Positions 1 to 8,089 of a stretch of 24,403 nt of DNA are shown here, piece by piece. The notes beneath the pieces are model-generated. The model ran no database searches. It was not told where the DNA came from and worked only from the letters and a program-made list of their open reading frames with translations. A program made the translations under genes and the position numbers. Every line of letters starts with the position of its first letter. Position 1 is the first letter of the stretch. Origin of the DNA: Rhodococcus sp. IITR03 (GTDB taxonomy: Bacteria; Actinomycetota; Actinomycetes; Mycobacteriales; Mycobacteriaceae); NCBI GenBank assembly GCA_001017865.1, contig LATQ01000001.1, forward strand, positions 871,184 through 895,586. Reading direction: 5' to 3'.

Positions 1-1006
1 GGCGGCATCGGCCCGCCGCACCACCGACGGACCGGGCCGCGCGGCCGAACGCGACCGCACCCGTCTCGTGCGATGGTTCGACGCCGAGGCCGTACGGGAT
101 CTCCCGGATCGGGAGCCGACCGGATACTTCCTCGTCCGCCTGGCCTACGGTCCGCTCGTCGGCATCGTCGTACTGCTCGTCCTGATCGCCACGACCGGCT
201 ACGGGGGCTGGGCGATCGTCCTGCTGGCCGGCGGTCGTATCTCCGTCGCCGACGGTCTCGTCTCGCTCCTCGTCGCCGCCGTCATGATCTACCTCTCCGT
301 CCGGATGGCGATGATCGTGGGCCAGTGGGACGTCCGCACGGCACTGCGGCTGCTCGGCGACGACGCCACGCAGCATCGCCTCCGCGACCTGCAGCGCAAC
401 CCGCGCCGACGCGTCACCGCCATCGACGACGAACGCCGACGGATCGAACGCGCCTGCACGACGACGTCCAACAGCGGGCCGTCGCGCTCGCACTCGACGT
501 CGGTCGCGCGGCGTCGTACAGCCGAACGCGGGCGGCGGGAATCTCGTCGCCGACCTCGACGACCCGCTCGACGCCCAGGCGCAGGCACTGCTCACCGAAC
601 TGCGCGACGTGGCGTGGCGGATCTACCGGCCGCGCTCGACGAACACGGACTCGCCGCGGCACTGGAAGGGTTGTCCGCGCACACCTTCCTCCCCGTCGAC
701 CTGGATCTGTCGATCGACCCGGAACCACCGCACGATGTCGCGGCAGCCGCGTACTACGTTGCTGCGGAAGGGGTCACGAACTCGGCGAAGCATTCCGGCG
801 CCGACAGCGTGTCGGTGACCGTCGCGGCGGACGGTCGCGTCGTGACGGTCACGGTCGTCGACGACGGATGTGGTGGGGCCGAGATGACGGGCTCCGGGCT
901 GACAGGTCTCGCGCGCCGTGTCGCCGCGCTGGACGGGCAGTTCTCCGTACACAGCCCTCGCGGAGGGCCGACCGTCGTGGAAGCGAGGATCCCGTGCGCA
1001 TCGTGA
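1..1006 (+). CDS. Sensor histidine kinase, 5'-truncated by window, frameshifted
   Basis: This is the C-terminal part of a two-component sensor kinase. The frame is already open at base 2, so the start lies upstream of the window. Two hydrophobic segments (about nt 140-215 and 235-310) look like the end of a membrane sensor region. A dimerisation motif follows (DDERRRIER, then LHDDVQQRAVALAL one frame over), which holds the phospho-acceptor His as in NarX/DesK-type (HisKA_3) kinases. The C-terminal ATPase domain has an N-box (EGVTNSAKHS), G1 (DDGCGG) and G2 (GSGLTGLARR). The reading frame slips three times, near nt 450, 515-545 and 630, each consistent with one missing base. The stop overlaps the GTG start of the response regulator at 994, so the two are translationally coupled. 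The signal sensed cannot be read from the sequence. Confidence 0.85.
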   Translation, partial: AASARRTTDGPGRAAERDRTRLVRWFDAEAVRDLPDREPTGYFLVRLAYGPLVGIVVLLVLIATTGYGGWAIVLLAGGRISVADGLVSLLVAAVMIYLSVRMAMIVGQWDVRTALRLLGDDATQHRLRDLQRNPRRRVTAIDDERRRIERACTTTSNSGPSRSHSTSVARRRTAERGRRESRRRPRRPARRPGAGTAHRTARRGVADLPAALDEHGLAAALEGLSAHTFLPVDLDLSIDPEPPHDVAAAAYYVAAEGVTNSAKHSGADSVSVTVAADGRVVTVTVVDDGCGGAEMTGSGLTGLARRVAALDGQFSVHSPRGGPTVVEARIPCAS

Positions 1007-1667
1007 TAGCCGAGGACTCGACCCTTCTTCGCGAGGGTCTGTCCCGATTGCTCGCGGACGAAGGCCACGAGGTGGTCGCCGGTGTGGGCAATGCCGTCGA
1101 GCTGCATCACGTCGTCGAGCGCGAGGTGCCCGACCTCGTGCTGCTCGACGTGCGTATGCCACCGACCTACTCGACGGAGGGCATCGACGCGGCGCGGCGC
1201 ATCAAGGAGGAGCACCCGCAGGTCGCTGTGCTCGTGCTGTCGCAATACGTCGAGCACCGGAACGCGACCGGTCTGCTCACGAACGGGTGGGGTGGCGTCG
1301 GCTATCTGCTCAAGGATCGCGTGTCGGACGTGGGGCATTCCTCACCGACCTGGAACGAGTGGCTGCGGGCGGGACGGCGTTCGATCCCGAGGTGGTGCGG
1401 CAACTGTTCGCGAACACCCGCCGCACCGACCCCATCGCCGCCCTCACCGAACGCGAACGCGAGGTGCTCGAGGCCCTCGCCCAGGGTCTGACGAACACCG
1501 GCATCGCCGATCGTCTGACGATGTCGGTCAGCGCCGTCGAGAAGCACGTCAATTCGATCTTCGTGAAGCTCGACCTGCCGCGCGAAGCCGACCGCAGTCG
1601 GCGGGTACGGGCGGTGCTCCTCTACCTCGAGAGCACGGGCACCCCGAGCTCACGGGACGACCGCTGA
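994..1667 (+). CDS. NarL/LuxR-family response regulator, one frameshift
   Basis: Partner of the upstream kinase, starting at GTG 994 inside the kinase's last codons. The receiver domain (about residues 1-115) begins RIVIAEDSTLLREGL, with acidic residues ED at 6-7, the phospho-acceptor Asp in LVLLDVRMPP and the conserved Lys in YLLKDRV. The LuxR-type helix-turn-helix is C-terminal (LTEREREVLEALAQGLTN, then SAVEKHVNSIFVKL). Between the domains, near nt 1333-1341, the frame slips by one missing base; the downstream frame continues smoothly (FLTDLERVAAGG). The corrected length of about 225 aa is normal for the family. The targets are unknown. Confidence 0.9.
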
Positions 1668-1680
1668 CGCCCCGTACGGA

Positions 1681-2084
1681 TCAGAAGAGCGGATACACGA
1701 AGTGCCCGACGCCTCCGCCGGGTGCGCTCGACCCCGTCACGTTGGGCAGGTTCGCGGGCAGACGGGTGAGCTTGTGGGGGCGGCCTTCGAGGTCGGCCTG
1801 CCAGCAGTCTGTCGTCACACCGTGGAAGCCTGGCACACGATGCGGGTGTTCGTACCGAACGGGGAGGTCAGCCGCGGCTCGTTCACCAGCGGATTCCAGT
1901 AGGCGAGCTCGTCCGGGGCAAGCCAGTCACCGGGATCCGTGTCGAAGACGTAGATCGGACTGTTCGGCTGCTGGACCGGCCACTCGTCCTGCGCCGAGGC
2001 GATGCCGGCGCCCCCGAGGGCGATCCCTCCTGTCACTGCGGCGACCGCTCCGGCTCGCAGTATCCGTCGCAATCCGTTCACCAT
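1681..2084 (-). CDS. Small secreted hypothetical protein, one frameshift
   Basis: This is predicted to be an exported protein of about 134 aa. The ATG at 2084 is preceded by GGAGGGG at 6-nt spacing. Residues 1-32 form a classical signal peptide: a basic start (MVNGLRRILR), an Ala/Gly/Val core, and a likely cleavage site after ASA, before QDEW. The mature part has two cysteines (in RIVCQ and DCWQ) and motifs DTDPGDWLAP and NVTGSSAPGGG, and ends in HFVYPLF. A single missing base near nt 1820-1830 splits the frame: the first frame hits a TGA at 1815, while the next frame continues to a TGA at 1681. Small Cys-containing secreted proteins like this occur in mycobacteria and rhodococci, but I know no function. 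It converges on the response regulator with a 13-bp gap. Confidence 0.7.
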
Positions 2085-2138
2085 CGTTCCCCTCCACCCC
2101 GTGTCTCCGGGACCCGTGTCTTCCGGACATCGAAACAC

Positions 2139-2152
2139 GGACCACGCGGTCC
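2139..2152. promoter_or_regulatory. Short palindrome upstream of the secreted-protein gene
   Basis: GGACC and GGTCC arms flank ACGC, giving a 14-bp near-perfect palindrome 55-68 bases upstream of the secreted protein's start. The position fits an operator, but no regulator is adjacent and GC-rich palindromes of this size arise by chance. Confidence 0.25.
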
Positions 2153-2164
2153 GGATATGGGAAT

Positions 2165-2205
2165 GCCGGAATTGTCGGCCCCCGACGGGTTCCGACAATT
2201 CCGGC
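2165..2205. terminator. Strong inverted repeat, likely terminator of the transporter operon
   Basis: Two perfect 14-base arms (left arm GCCGGAATTGTCGG at 2165-2178, its reverse complement at 2192-2205) enclose a 13-base loop. The repeat starts 12 bases past the transporter's stop codon on the minus strand. There is no T-tract, which is common for actinobacterial hairpin terminators. It would insulate the five-gene operon from the secreted-protein gene that follows in the same direction. Confidence 0.75.
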
Positions 2206-2217
2206 TGCACCACAGGA

Positions 2218-3557
2218 CTAGTCGGTGCGGAGTTCGATGCCCTTCGTCTCCTCGATGAAGAAGACCGCACCGAGGGTGAGCAGCGCGCAGAAGACGAAGT
2301 ATCCGGCCGGTGCCAGCGAGTTCCCGGTGACGTCGATCAGCCACGTCGCGATGAACGGTGCGGTGCCACCGAGGCACATGTTCGTCACGTTGTTTCCGAG
2401 GGCGATACCGCTGTATCGCACCGAGCCTTGAGCATCTCGACGTAGGTGACGAAGGAGGCACCGTTGACCACCGACACACAGATGAACAGCACGGATTGGC
2501 CGACGATGGCCTGCCAAACAGTGCCACCGGACATCAGCATGAACATCGGGACACCCACCACTGCGGAAGCCGCGCTACCCGCGAACAGCACCGGCTTGCG
2601 CCCGTACTTGTCTGCCAGATAACCCGAGATCGGCAGCGTGATCACGCCGAGGATCAGCGCGAGGCAGGTCGACAGGAACGCCACGGACGACGACAGACCG
2701 CCCGTCGTCTGCAGGTAGGTCGCGGCATATACCGATGCGATGTAGTAGCCACCGATGATGAGCGCACCGAGCAGGATGATCTTGACGACGCTTCCGCCCG
2801 ACGTCTTCAGCAGCTCCGCGATGGGCAGCTTCTTCGTCTCACCCTTTTCCTCGAGTTCCTCGAACTGCGGGGTGTCCTCGAGATGATTACGGATCCAGAT
2901 GCCGACGACACCGATGACCACGCTGAGCAGGAACGGGATACGCCACGCCCACTCGAGGATCTGCTCCTCGGTGAAGAGCGTGGTGATGCCGAGCGCGACC
3001 AGGGAGGCGACGAGCGAACCGAGATAGGTACCGGAGTTGACCAGCGACGTCTGTGTGGCTCGCCAGCGGGTGGGCGCGGACTCGGAGACGAATGCGTTCG
3101 CGCCGCCGAGCTCGCCACCTGCGGCGAAGCCCTGCAGGCAGCGTGCGAGCACGAGCATGACCGTCGCCCACACGCCCAGGGTGGCGTAGGTGGGCATCAG
3201 GCCCATGGCCGCCGTCGCGACGACCATGAGCAGGATCGTCCATGACAGGGCGTTCTTCCGGCCGTACTTGTCACCGATGTGCCCGAAGAAGATGCCACCG
3301 GGCACCCGGAGGAAGAACGCCACGGCGAAGGCCGCGAACGTTCCCAGCAGAGCAGCTGTCTCGTCTTCGGCGACGAAGAACAGGGTGGCGACCATCGTCG
3401 CCATGTAGCCGTAGATACCGAAGTCGTAGTACTCGACGATGGTGCCGACGACCGCGGCACGGATCACCTTCGTGGTCGACTGCTTCGGCTGCGCCGGATC
3501 GGCATTGCCCGCCTGTGGCGGACTTCCTGCGGCGGGGACCGCGTCGGATCGGAGCAT
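2218..3557 (-). CDS. MHS-family MFS transporter, one frameshift
   Basis: This is a membrane symporter of the metabolite:H+ symporter (MHS) branch of the major facilitator superfamily, related to ProP/ShiA/KgtP, which import organic acids and osmolytes. The corrected length of about 446 aa is typical. The N-terminus has the MHS signature VGTIVEYYDFGIYGYMA (about residues 37-53). The loop 2-3 motif GHIGDKYGRKNAL and the repeat motif ADKYGRKPVL in the second half are both present. The ATG at 3557 follows AAGGAAAG. One missing base near nt 2425 splits the last 70 residues (VEMLKA into RVRYSGIALGNN). It is the last gene of the operon, so it probably imports the substrate of the enzymes upstream. 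The substrate cannot be read from the sequence. Confidence 0.9.
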
Positions 3558-3593
3558 GATCTTTCCTTTACGGGTTCGAGGGGACGGCCGGCG

Positions 3594-5050
3594 TCACACG
3601 CCGGCCACGCCGAGTTCGGCGGGCGGCGTGGCACCGGAAACAGCTGCCCCTGCCGCGTTACGGCCGGCGATGCGGCCCATGGTCAATGCGTTGGCGACGG
3701 CGTTGCCACCGCCCACATAGCGGAGGCCGAGGATGCCGGCGCCCGCTTCTCCGGCTGCGTACAGGCCGGGGACGACGTTCCCGATCGTGTCGAGAACTTC
3801 GGCGTTCTTGTTGATCTCGAGCCCCGCGTGCGTGCACACCAGTTCGGCGGGCAGCATACGCGCCGCGTAGAACGGCCCCTGTGCAATGGGGTCGGGGTTC
3901 GAGGTGGAGCCTTGTTCGCCAGGGTGCGGTGCCGCAGGAAATCCTCGTCGACGCCGTGGGGCAACTGAGTATTCCAGCGCTCGACCGTGGTGGTCAGAGC
4001 GTCGGCGGGCACACCCATGAGTTCGGCGAGTTCGGCGAGGGTATCGGCGCGCAGAGTGCGCCCGGCCTCGGCCTCCTCGGCGATGCGGTCGGCATCCCAG
4101 TCCGTGTAGCCGGCCGGCAGTCCGAGGCGCGCCTTCTCGTCGAAGACGCCCAGACCGGACCACCCTGCCTGTCCATGAGGCCGCCGGACACCGCGTAGGA
4201 GGCGTCCTCGTCCATGAACCGGCGCCCGGTGCTGTTGACATACACCCGCGACTTCGGCGGGAAGCCCGCCTGCCAGTGGTGGTACCGCTGGAAGTAGGCG
4301 GTGGGCATGGTCAGCCCCCAGTCCCGGCCGGCGATGGACGATCCGACCTGCTCACCGAAGGCGAAGTGGTCTCCGCGGCTTCCCGGGCCCGCGACGACGA
4401 ACAGCGAGTCACCGGCCGCGAGCGGATACGGGTAGTACTGCTCGAGTAGTTCGCGGCTCTGCGCGAACCCGCCCGAGGCGACGACCACTGCGCGCGCACG
4501 GACCTCGATGTCGTCTGCGACCACACCGACCACGCGGCCGTCCTCGACCATCAGTCGCTGCACCCGCGTGCCGAGGACCGCTTCGACACCGTGTGCGCGA
4601 CGTGCACGGTCGAGGGTCTGGACGAGTCCGTAGCCTGGTCCTTGGGCACGTGGCCGCGCCACACGTCCTCGACGCCGGCTTGGCACAGGCCCGGCATGTG
4701 TGCGTTGGACGACTCGCGTGCGGGGATGTCGACACCGAGCCCGATGAGCCATTCCAGGGTCGGCCCGGCGTTCTCGCAGAAGGCACGGACCAGGCCCGGA
4801 TTGAGGGTCCAGTGGTTCAGATCCATGTAGTGCTGGAAGAACTTCTCGGCGGAGTCTCGATACCGAGACCACGCTGCACACTGGTGCCTGCCGCGGTGAA
4901 CAGTCCTGCGGAGAGCTGCGTCGACCCACCCAGTTCGGTTTCGGATTCGAACAACAGGACGCTCGCGCCGGATTCGGCAGCGGACACTGCGGCCGCGAGA
5001 CCGGCACCGCCACCACCGATCACCACGACGTCGATGATGTCGTCGTTCAT
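3594..5050 (-). CDS. FAD-dependent oxidoreductase (KstD / fumarate-reductase flavoprotein family), four frameshifts
   Basis: This flavoprotein of the FAD_binding_2 family contains 3-ketosteroid-delta1-dehydrogenases, fumarate reductases and urocanate reductases. The N-terminal dinucleotide fold reads [20 protein letters not shown], with an acidic ribose-binding Glu in LLFESE. The C-terminal FAD segment is [14 protein letters not shown] followed by [19 protein letters not shown]. The region [18 protein letters not shown] corresponds to the catalytic and FAD-closing part of the family. Frames change near nt 4850, 4640, 4160 and 3905, each by one missing base; the corrected length is about 486 aa. 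Its ATG (5048-5050) overlaps the TGA of the SDR upstream (ATGA). It probably introduces a C=C bond next to a carbonyl in a cyclic substrate produced by the two SDRs. That assignment is inferred, and a reductase role is also possible. Confidence 0.85.
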
Positions 5051-5842
5051 GAGAGTTGATCTCCCGTCTCCGCGATGATGCGGTGGTAGAGGCCGTTGGA
5101 CGTCAGGCCGCCGTCGACGGTCACTTCGCTGCCGGTCATGTAGGTGGAACGATCCGAGAGCAGGAACAGCACCGCATCGGTGATCTCGTCGACGCTCGCC
5201 ATGCGTGCGGTCGGAATGCTCGCGAGTGCGGACTCGACGAACGCGTCGGCGCCGCCGAGCAGTGCCGTACCGACCAGGCCCGGATGAACCGAGTTCACGC
5301 GGATCTTCCAGCGGGCGAGGCCGCCGGCGGCGGACTTCGACAGGCCCGTCAGTCCCCACTTGCTCGACGAGTAGCCGGGGAGAAGTACCCGATCTGCCCG
5401 GCGATCGACGAGATGTTGACGATGGAGCCGCCGCCGCTGTCGCGCATGAGCGGAGCAACCGCCTTGATGCCGTAGAACGGCCCGAACAGGTTGATCCGCA
5501 TGGTCTTCTCCCAGACGTCGTCCGGGGTGTCCATGAACTCGAGGCGTCGCGAGATTCCGGCGTTGTTGATCAATCCGCCGAGTTCTCCTCGCTGGGAGCG
5601 GATCTCGTCGACGACCCTCTCCCATGCCGCAGCGTCGGACACGTCGAGCGTGTGCGCCGACGCGGAACCACCGGCTGCTCGATCTGTTCGACGACCTCGG
5701 ACGGGTCGTGGATATCCGCAAGGCACACGTGCGTTCCCCGCGCAGCGAGCGCGCGGGCATGATTGGCGCCCATCCCGCCGGCAGCGCCCGTGACGAGCAC
5801 GACCGCCGGGTACGACACGGATTCGGCGACACCGTCAGACAT
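5047..5842 (-). CDS. Short-chain dehydrogenase/reductase (SDR 1), two frameshifts
   Basis: This classical SDR of about 265 aa should oxidise or reduce an alcohol/ketone with NAD(P). The cofactor motif is TGAAGGMG near residue 16. An Asp follows beta-2 (CLADIHD), which favours NAD(H). LINNAG is present, as are the catalytic Ser in [10 protein letters not shown] and the YSSSK tetrad Tyr/Lys. The C-terminus has the usual [11 protein letters not shown]. Missing bases near nt 5670 and 5385 split it into three frames. The chosen start, ATG at 5842, overlaps the end of SDR 2 by 8 bases. Its TGA overlaps the flavoprotein's ATG. The position argues that it feeds or drains the flavoprotein's substrate. 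Confidence 0.88.
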
Positions 5843-6664
5843 GACGCGATCCACCGTCGACTGCGATCGAATGTCCGGTGACGTAGCGGGCGCTGTCGGA
5901 GAGCAGGAACAGCAACGGTCCGAAGACCTCTTCGGGGGCACCGAGCCGGTGCAGCGGGACGACGTCGAGCGCGTGCTTCAGTGCGGCCGGGTCCTCCTGG
6001 ACCCACCGGGTCATCTCGGTGTCGATGTAACCCGGAGCGATCGAGTTGACACGGATGCCCTTGTCGCCGAACTCGACTGCCAGCGATTCGGTCAGATGGG
6101 CGACGGCGGCCTTGGAGGCGCAATACGCACCGCGGCCCTTGCGCACGCGCAGCGCCGAGACCGACGACATGTTCACGATCGCGCTACCGGGCTCCATGTG
6201 CCGCGCCGCGGCCTGCGAACCGAAGAGCACGCCTTCGACGTTGACGTCCAGGGTCGCCGCGATCTGTTCCTTCGAGATCTCCTCGGCGAGGGCGAACGGG
6301 AAGATGCCGGCGTTGTTGATCCAGAAGTCGATGCGACCGAACTCCTGCAGCGCGACCTGAGCGAGCGCCTCGTGCTCTGCCGGATCGGTCACGTCGACAC
6401 GTGCGCCGATCACCGTGCCGGGCGTCTCGACGAGGCTTCGACGGCGAGATCGGTGTTGATCTGCTCCGCGGTCTCCTTCATCTGCACGTCGTTGATGTCG
6501 CCGCCGACCACATGCACGCCGCGCGTGGCCAGACCGCGCGCGAACTGGGCACCCATGCCGCGAGCCGCGCCGGTGACGACGGCAACCTTGCCGGCCATCT
6601 CCGGGTAGAGGGCGACGATCTGGGTGGTGACGGTACGGCCCGGGTTCTGGGCGTCAACGGTCAT
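5835..6664 (-). CDS. Short-chain dehydrogenase/reductase (SDR 2), one frameshift
   Basis: This is a second classical SDR, about 276 aa after correction. The motifs are VVTGAARGMG near residue 31, an Asp after beta-2 (VGGDIND; NAD preference), WINNAG, SAIVNMSSVSAL with the catalytic Ser, YCASKAA with the catalytic Tyr and Lys, and a C-terminal [12 protein letters not shown]. One missing base near nt 6425 splits residues 1-80 from the rest. The ATG at 6664 follows GGAGGAA at 8-nt spacing. It is not a recent copy of SDR 1: identity is limited to the family motifs. The two SDRs probably act on different hydroxyl groups or stereoisomers of the same compound, which is inferred from operon position only. 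Confidence 0.9.
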
Positions 6665-6712
6665 GGGTGATTCCTCCGAGAATGTGGAACGAATAGGAAA
6701 GAGATGCGACGG

Positions 6713-7140
6713 TCAGCTGTCGTCGCGGGAGACGACGCGGCGGGCTATGCGCCATTCGCCGCCGGTGCGCACGACGCGGTCGTCGAGGGTGGTGAACCGG
6801 ACGAGCTTGGATTCGCCGCCACGAACGGTGGCCACGATCTGCAGATAGGCCCGCACACGGAGGGTGTCGTCGTCGACGCGGTAGGTGGCCAGATTCGTGA
6901 CGACGTGCCGGTGCACTTCTCCTGCAGCCTGCGCGCCGGCGTGGAAACGCTCGGCGAAGGCCGCAAGGTCGTCGGTTCCTGCCACGGGGGCGGGGTAGCT
7001 CGGCGAGCAGAACTCGCCGTCGGCGGTGAACGTCTCGGCCCACTCGCGCGCAGAGCCCTCGTCGATGAGGTGGCTCTGCCGCCCGTAGAGCTGGTGGATG
7101 TGGCGAGAACCGCCGCGTCCACGTAGTCGGTCCGTGTCAT
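6713..7140 (-). CDS. SnoaL/NTF2-fold small enzyme, one frameshift
   Basis: This protein of about 142 aa has the cone-shaped NTF2/SnoaL-like fold (SnoaL_4 type), shared by ketosteroid isomerases, small dehydratases and ring-hydroxylating dioxygenase beta subunits. It shows IHQLYGRQSHLIDEGSAREW, then FTADGEF, the HRHVVTNLATY stretch typical of SnoaL_4 proteins, and a C-terminal GGEWRIARRVVSRDDS. The start, ATG 7140, is supported by a coherent N-terminus (MTRTDYVDAAVLA). One missing base near nt 7100 separates this from the body. It is first in the five-gene operon, 48 bases before SDR 2. An isomerase or dehydratase role on the same substrate is plausible. No dioxygenase alpha subunit is present nearby. 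Confidence 0.8.
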
Positions 7141-7165
7141 GTCGTACGAAAACCATCCGTCGTGT

Positions 7166-7194
7166 GTGCGATAATCGCACTCAGTGTGCGATTA
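7166..7194. promoter_or_regulatory. Probable IclR-regulator operator (palindrome plus second half-site)
   Basis: A perfect 15-base palindrome, GTGCGAT-A-ATCGCAC (7166-7180), lies between the divergent operon start (7140) and the iclR start (7248). The half-site GTGCGATTA recurs at 7186-7194, exactly 20 bases or two helical turns further on. The location and layout fit an IclR-family operator controlling both directions. The assignment to this regulator is inferred. Confidence 0.65.
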
Positions 7195-7247
7195 ACGGAA
7201 ATGCTAGGTGTTACAGTTCACAGACGTCAAGGGAGGTAATGGGGGTC

Positions 7248-7982
7248 ATGACACAAATGCGGGATGTACCTGCACAAACGGGGGATCTGGATCTGCCGCG
7301 GATCGAGCCGGATGCCGGCATGTCCAAGACGCTCCACAACGGTCTGGAGATCCTGGAACTGCTCGCGCGGAACCCTCACGGCCTGTCGGTCAGCGAGATC
7401 GCCGAGAGCCTCGACGTACACCGCACGGTCGCCCACCGACTCGTCCGGACACTCGAGGCGCACCGACTGTGCCGCCGCGACGACCACAAGCGCATCTCGC
7501 TGGGCACCGGCCTGGTGACACTGGCCGAATCCGTCGAGCAGGATCTACGAACTCTGGCCCGCCCGATCCTCGAGGACCTCGCCGACAGCGTCGAGGCCAC
7601 CGCCCACCTCGTCGTCCGCGAGTCCGACACCATGGTGCGCGCGATCATGGTGATCGAACCCCGGCGCTCCGATGTCCACATCGCCTTCCGTCCGGGCCAG
7701 GTCCATCCGCTGGATCGAGGCTCGGCCGGTCTGGCGATCCTCGGATCCATGCCGCCACGCCCCGACGAACGCCCGGAAGTGACCCGGGCGCGGCAGACGG
7801 GCTATGCGGTCTCCGCCGGCGAGGTCGTATCCACCACCATCGGAATCTCGCAGCGGTGCCCGACCCGTCCCGGGGGTACCCAGGCGGCGATAGGCGTCTC
7901 GGTCTTCGATGCCGCCGATGAAGCCCGACTCGCGGCGGCCGTGGTCTCTGCGGCGGCGGCTCTCGGCGACTTGCTCCGGTGA
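7248..7982 (+). CDS. IclR-family transcriptional regulator, internally misread patch
   Basis: This 244-aa regulator has an N-terminal winged helix-turn-helix (about residues 46-72, LSVSEIAESLDVHRTVAHRL) and a C-terminal IclR effector domain (from about residue 90). The start ATG 7248 lies 11 bases after GGAGG; an in-frame ATG at 7239 is too close to that site. Residues in the patch ISQRCPTRPGG do not fit the family. Adding one G after TCG and removing one from the following GGGGG restores AAVPDPSRG, so a deletion and an insertion about 23 bases apart probably cancel each other. It is divergent from the catabolic operon and most likely controls it in response to the substrate or an intermediate. 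Confidence 0.9.
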   Translation: MTQMRDVPAQTGDLDLPRIEPDAGMSKTLHNGLEILELLARNPHGLSVSEIAESLDVHRTVAHRLVRTLEAHRLCRRDDHKRISLGTGLVTLAESVEQDLRTLARPILEDLADSVEATAHLVVRESDTMVRAIMVIEPRRSDVHIAFRPGQVHPLDRGSAGLAILGSMPPRPDERPEVTRARQTGYAVSAGEVVSTTIGISQRCPTRPGGTQAAIGVSVFDAADEARLAAAVVSAAAALGDLLR

Positions 7983-8062
7983 TCGATGGCGGGTGACGAC
8001 CTCGGAGTGCCGGATCACGCCGGCCCGCTCCACGTGTACTCGAGCACTCGAGACCTCCGACA

Positions 8063-8078
8063 GCACACACCTGTGTGC
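8063..8078. promoter_or_regulatory. Palindrome at the start of the YhgE-like gene
   Basis: GCACACA and TGTGTGC form perfect 7-base arms around CC, ending 12 bases before GTG 8090. CACAAT at 8078-8083 could be a -10 box for a leaderless transcript starting at 8090, in which case the palindrome would sit in the promoter. No cognate regulator is adjacent except the upstream iclR gene, whose own site differs. The 107-bp gap also holds two CTCGAG copies (8039-8044, 8047-8052). Confidence 0.35.
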
Positions 8079-8089
8079 ACAATCGACAG

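Noticed and set aside
6713..7140. Beta subunit of a ring-hydroxylating dioxygenase
   Set aside because: The fold is shared, but no alpha subunit, ferredoxin or Rieske motif occurs nearby. A SnoaL-like role fits better.
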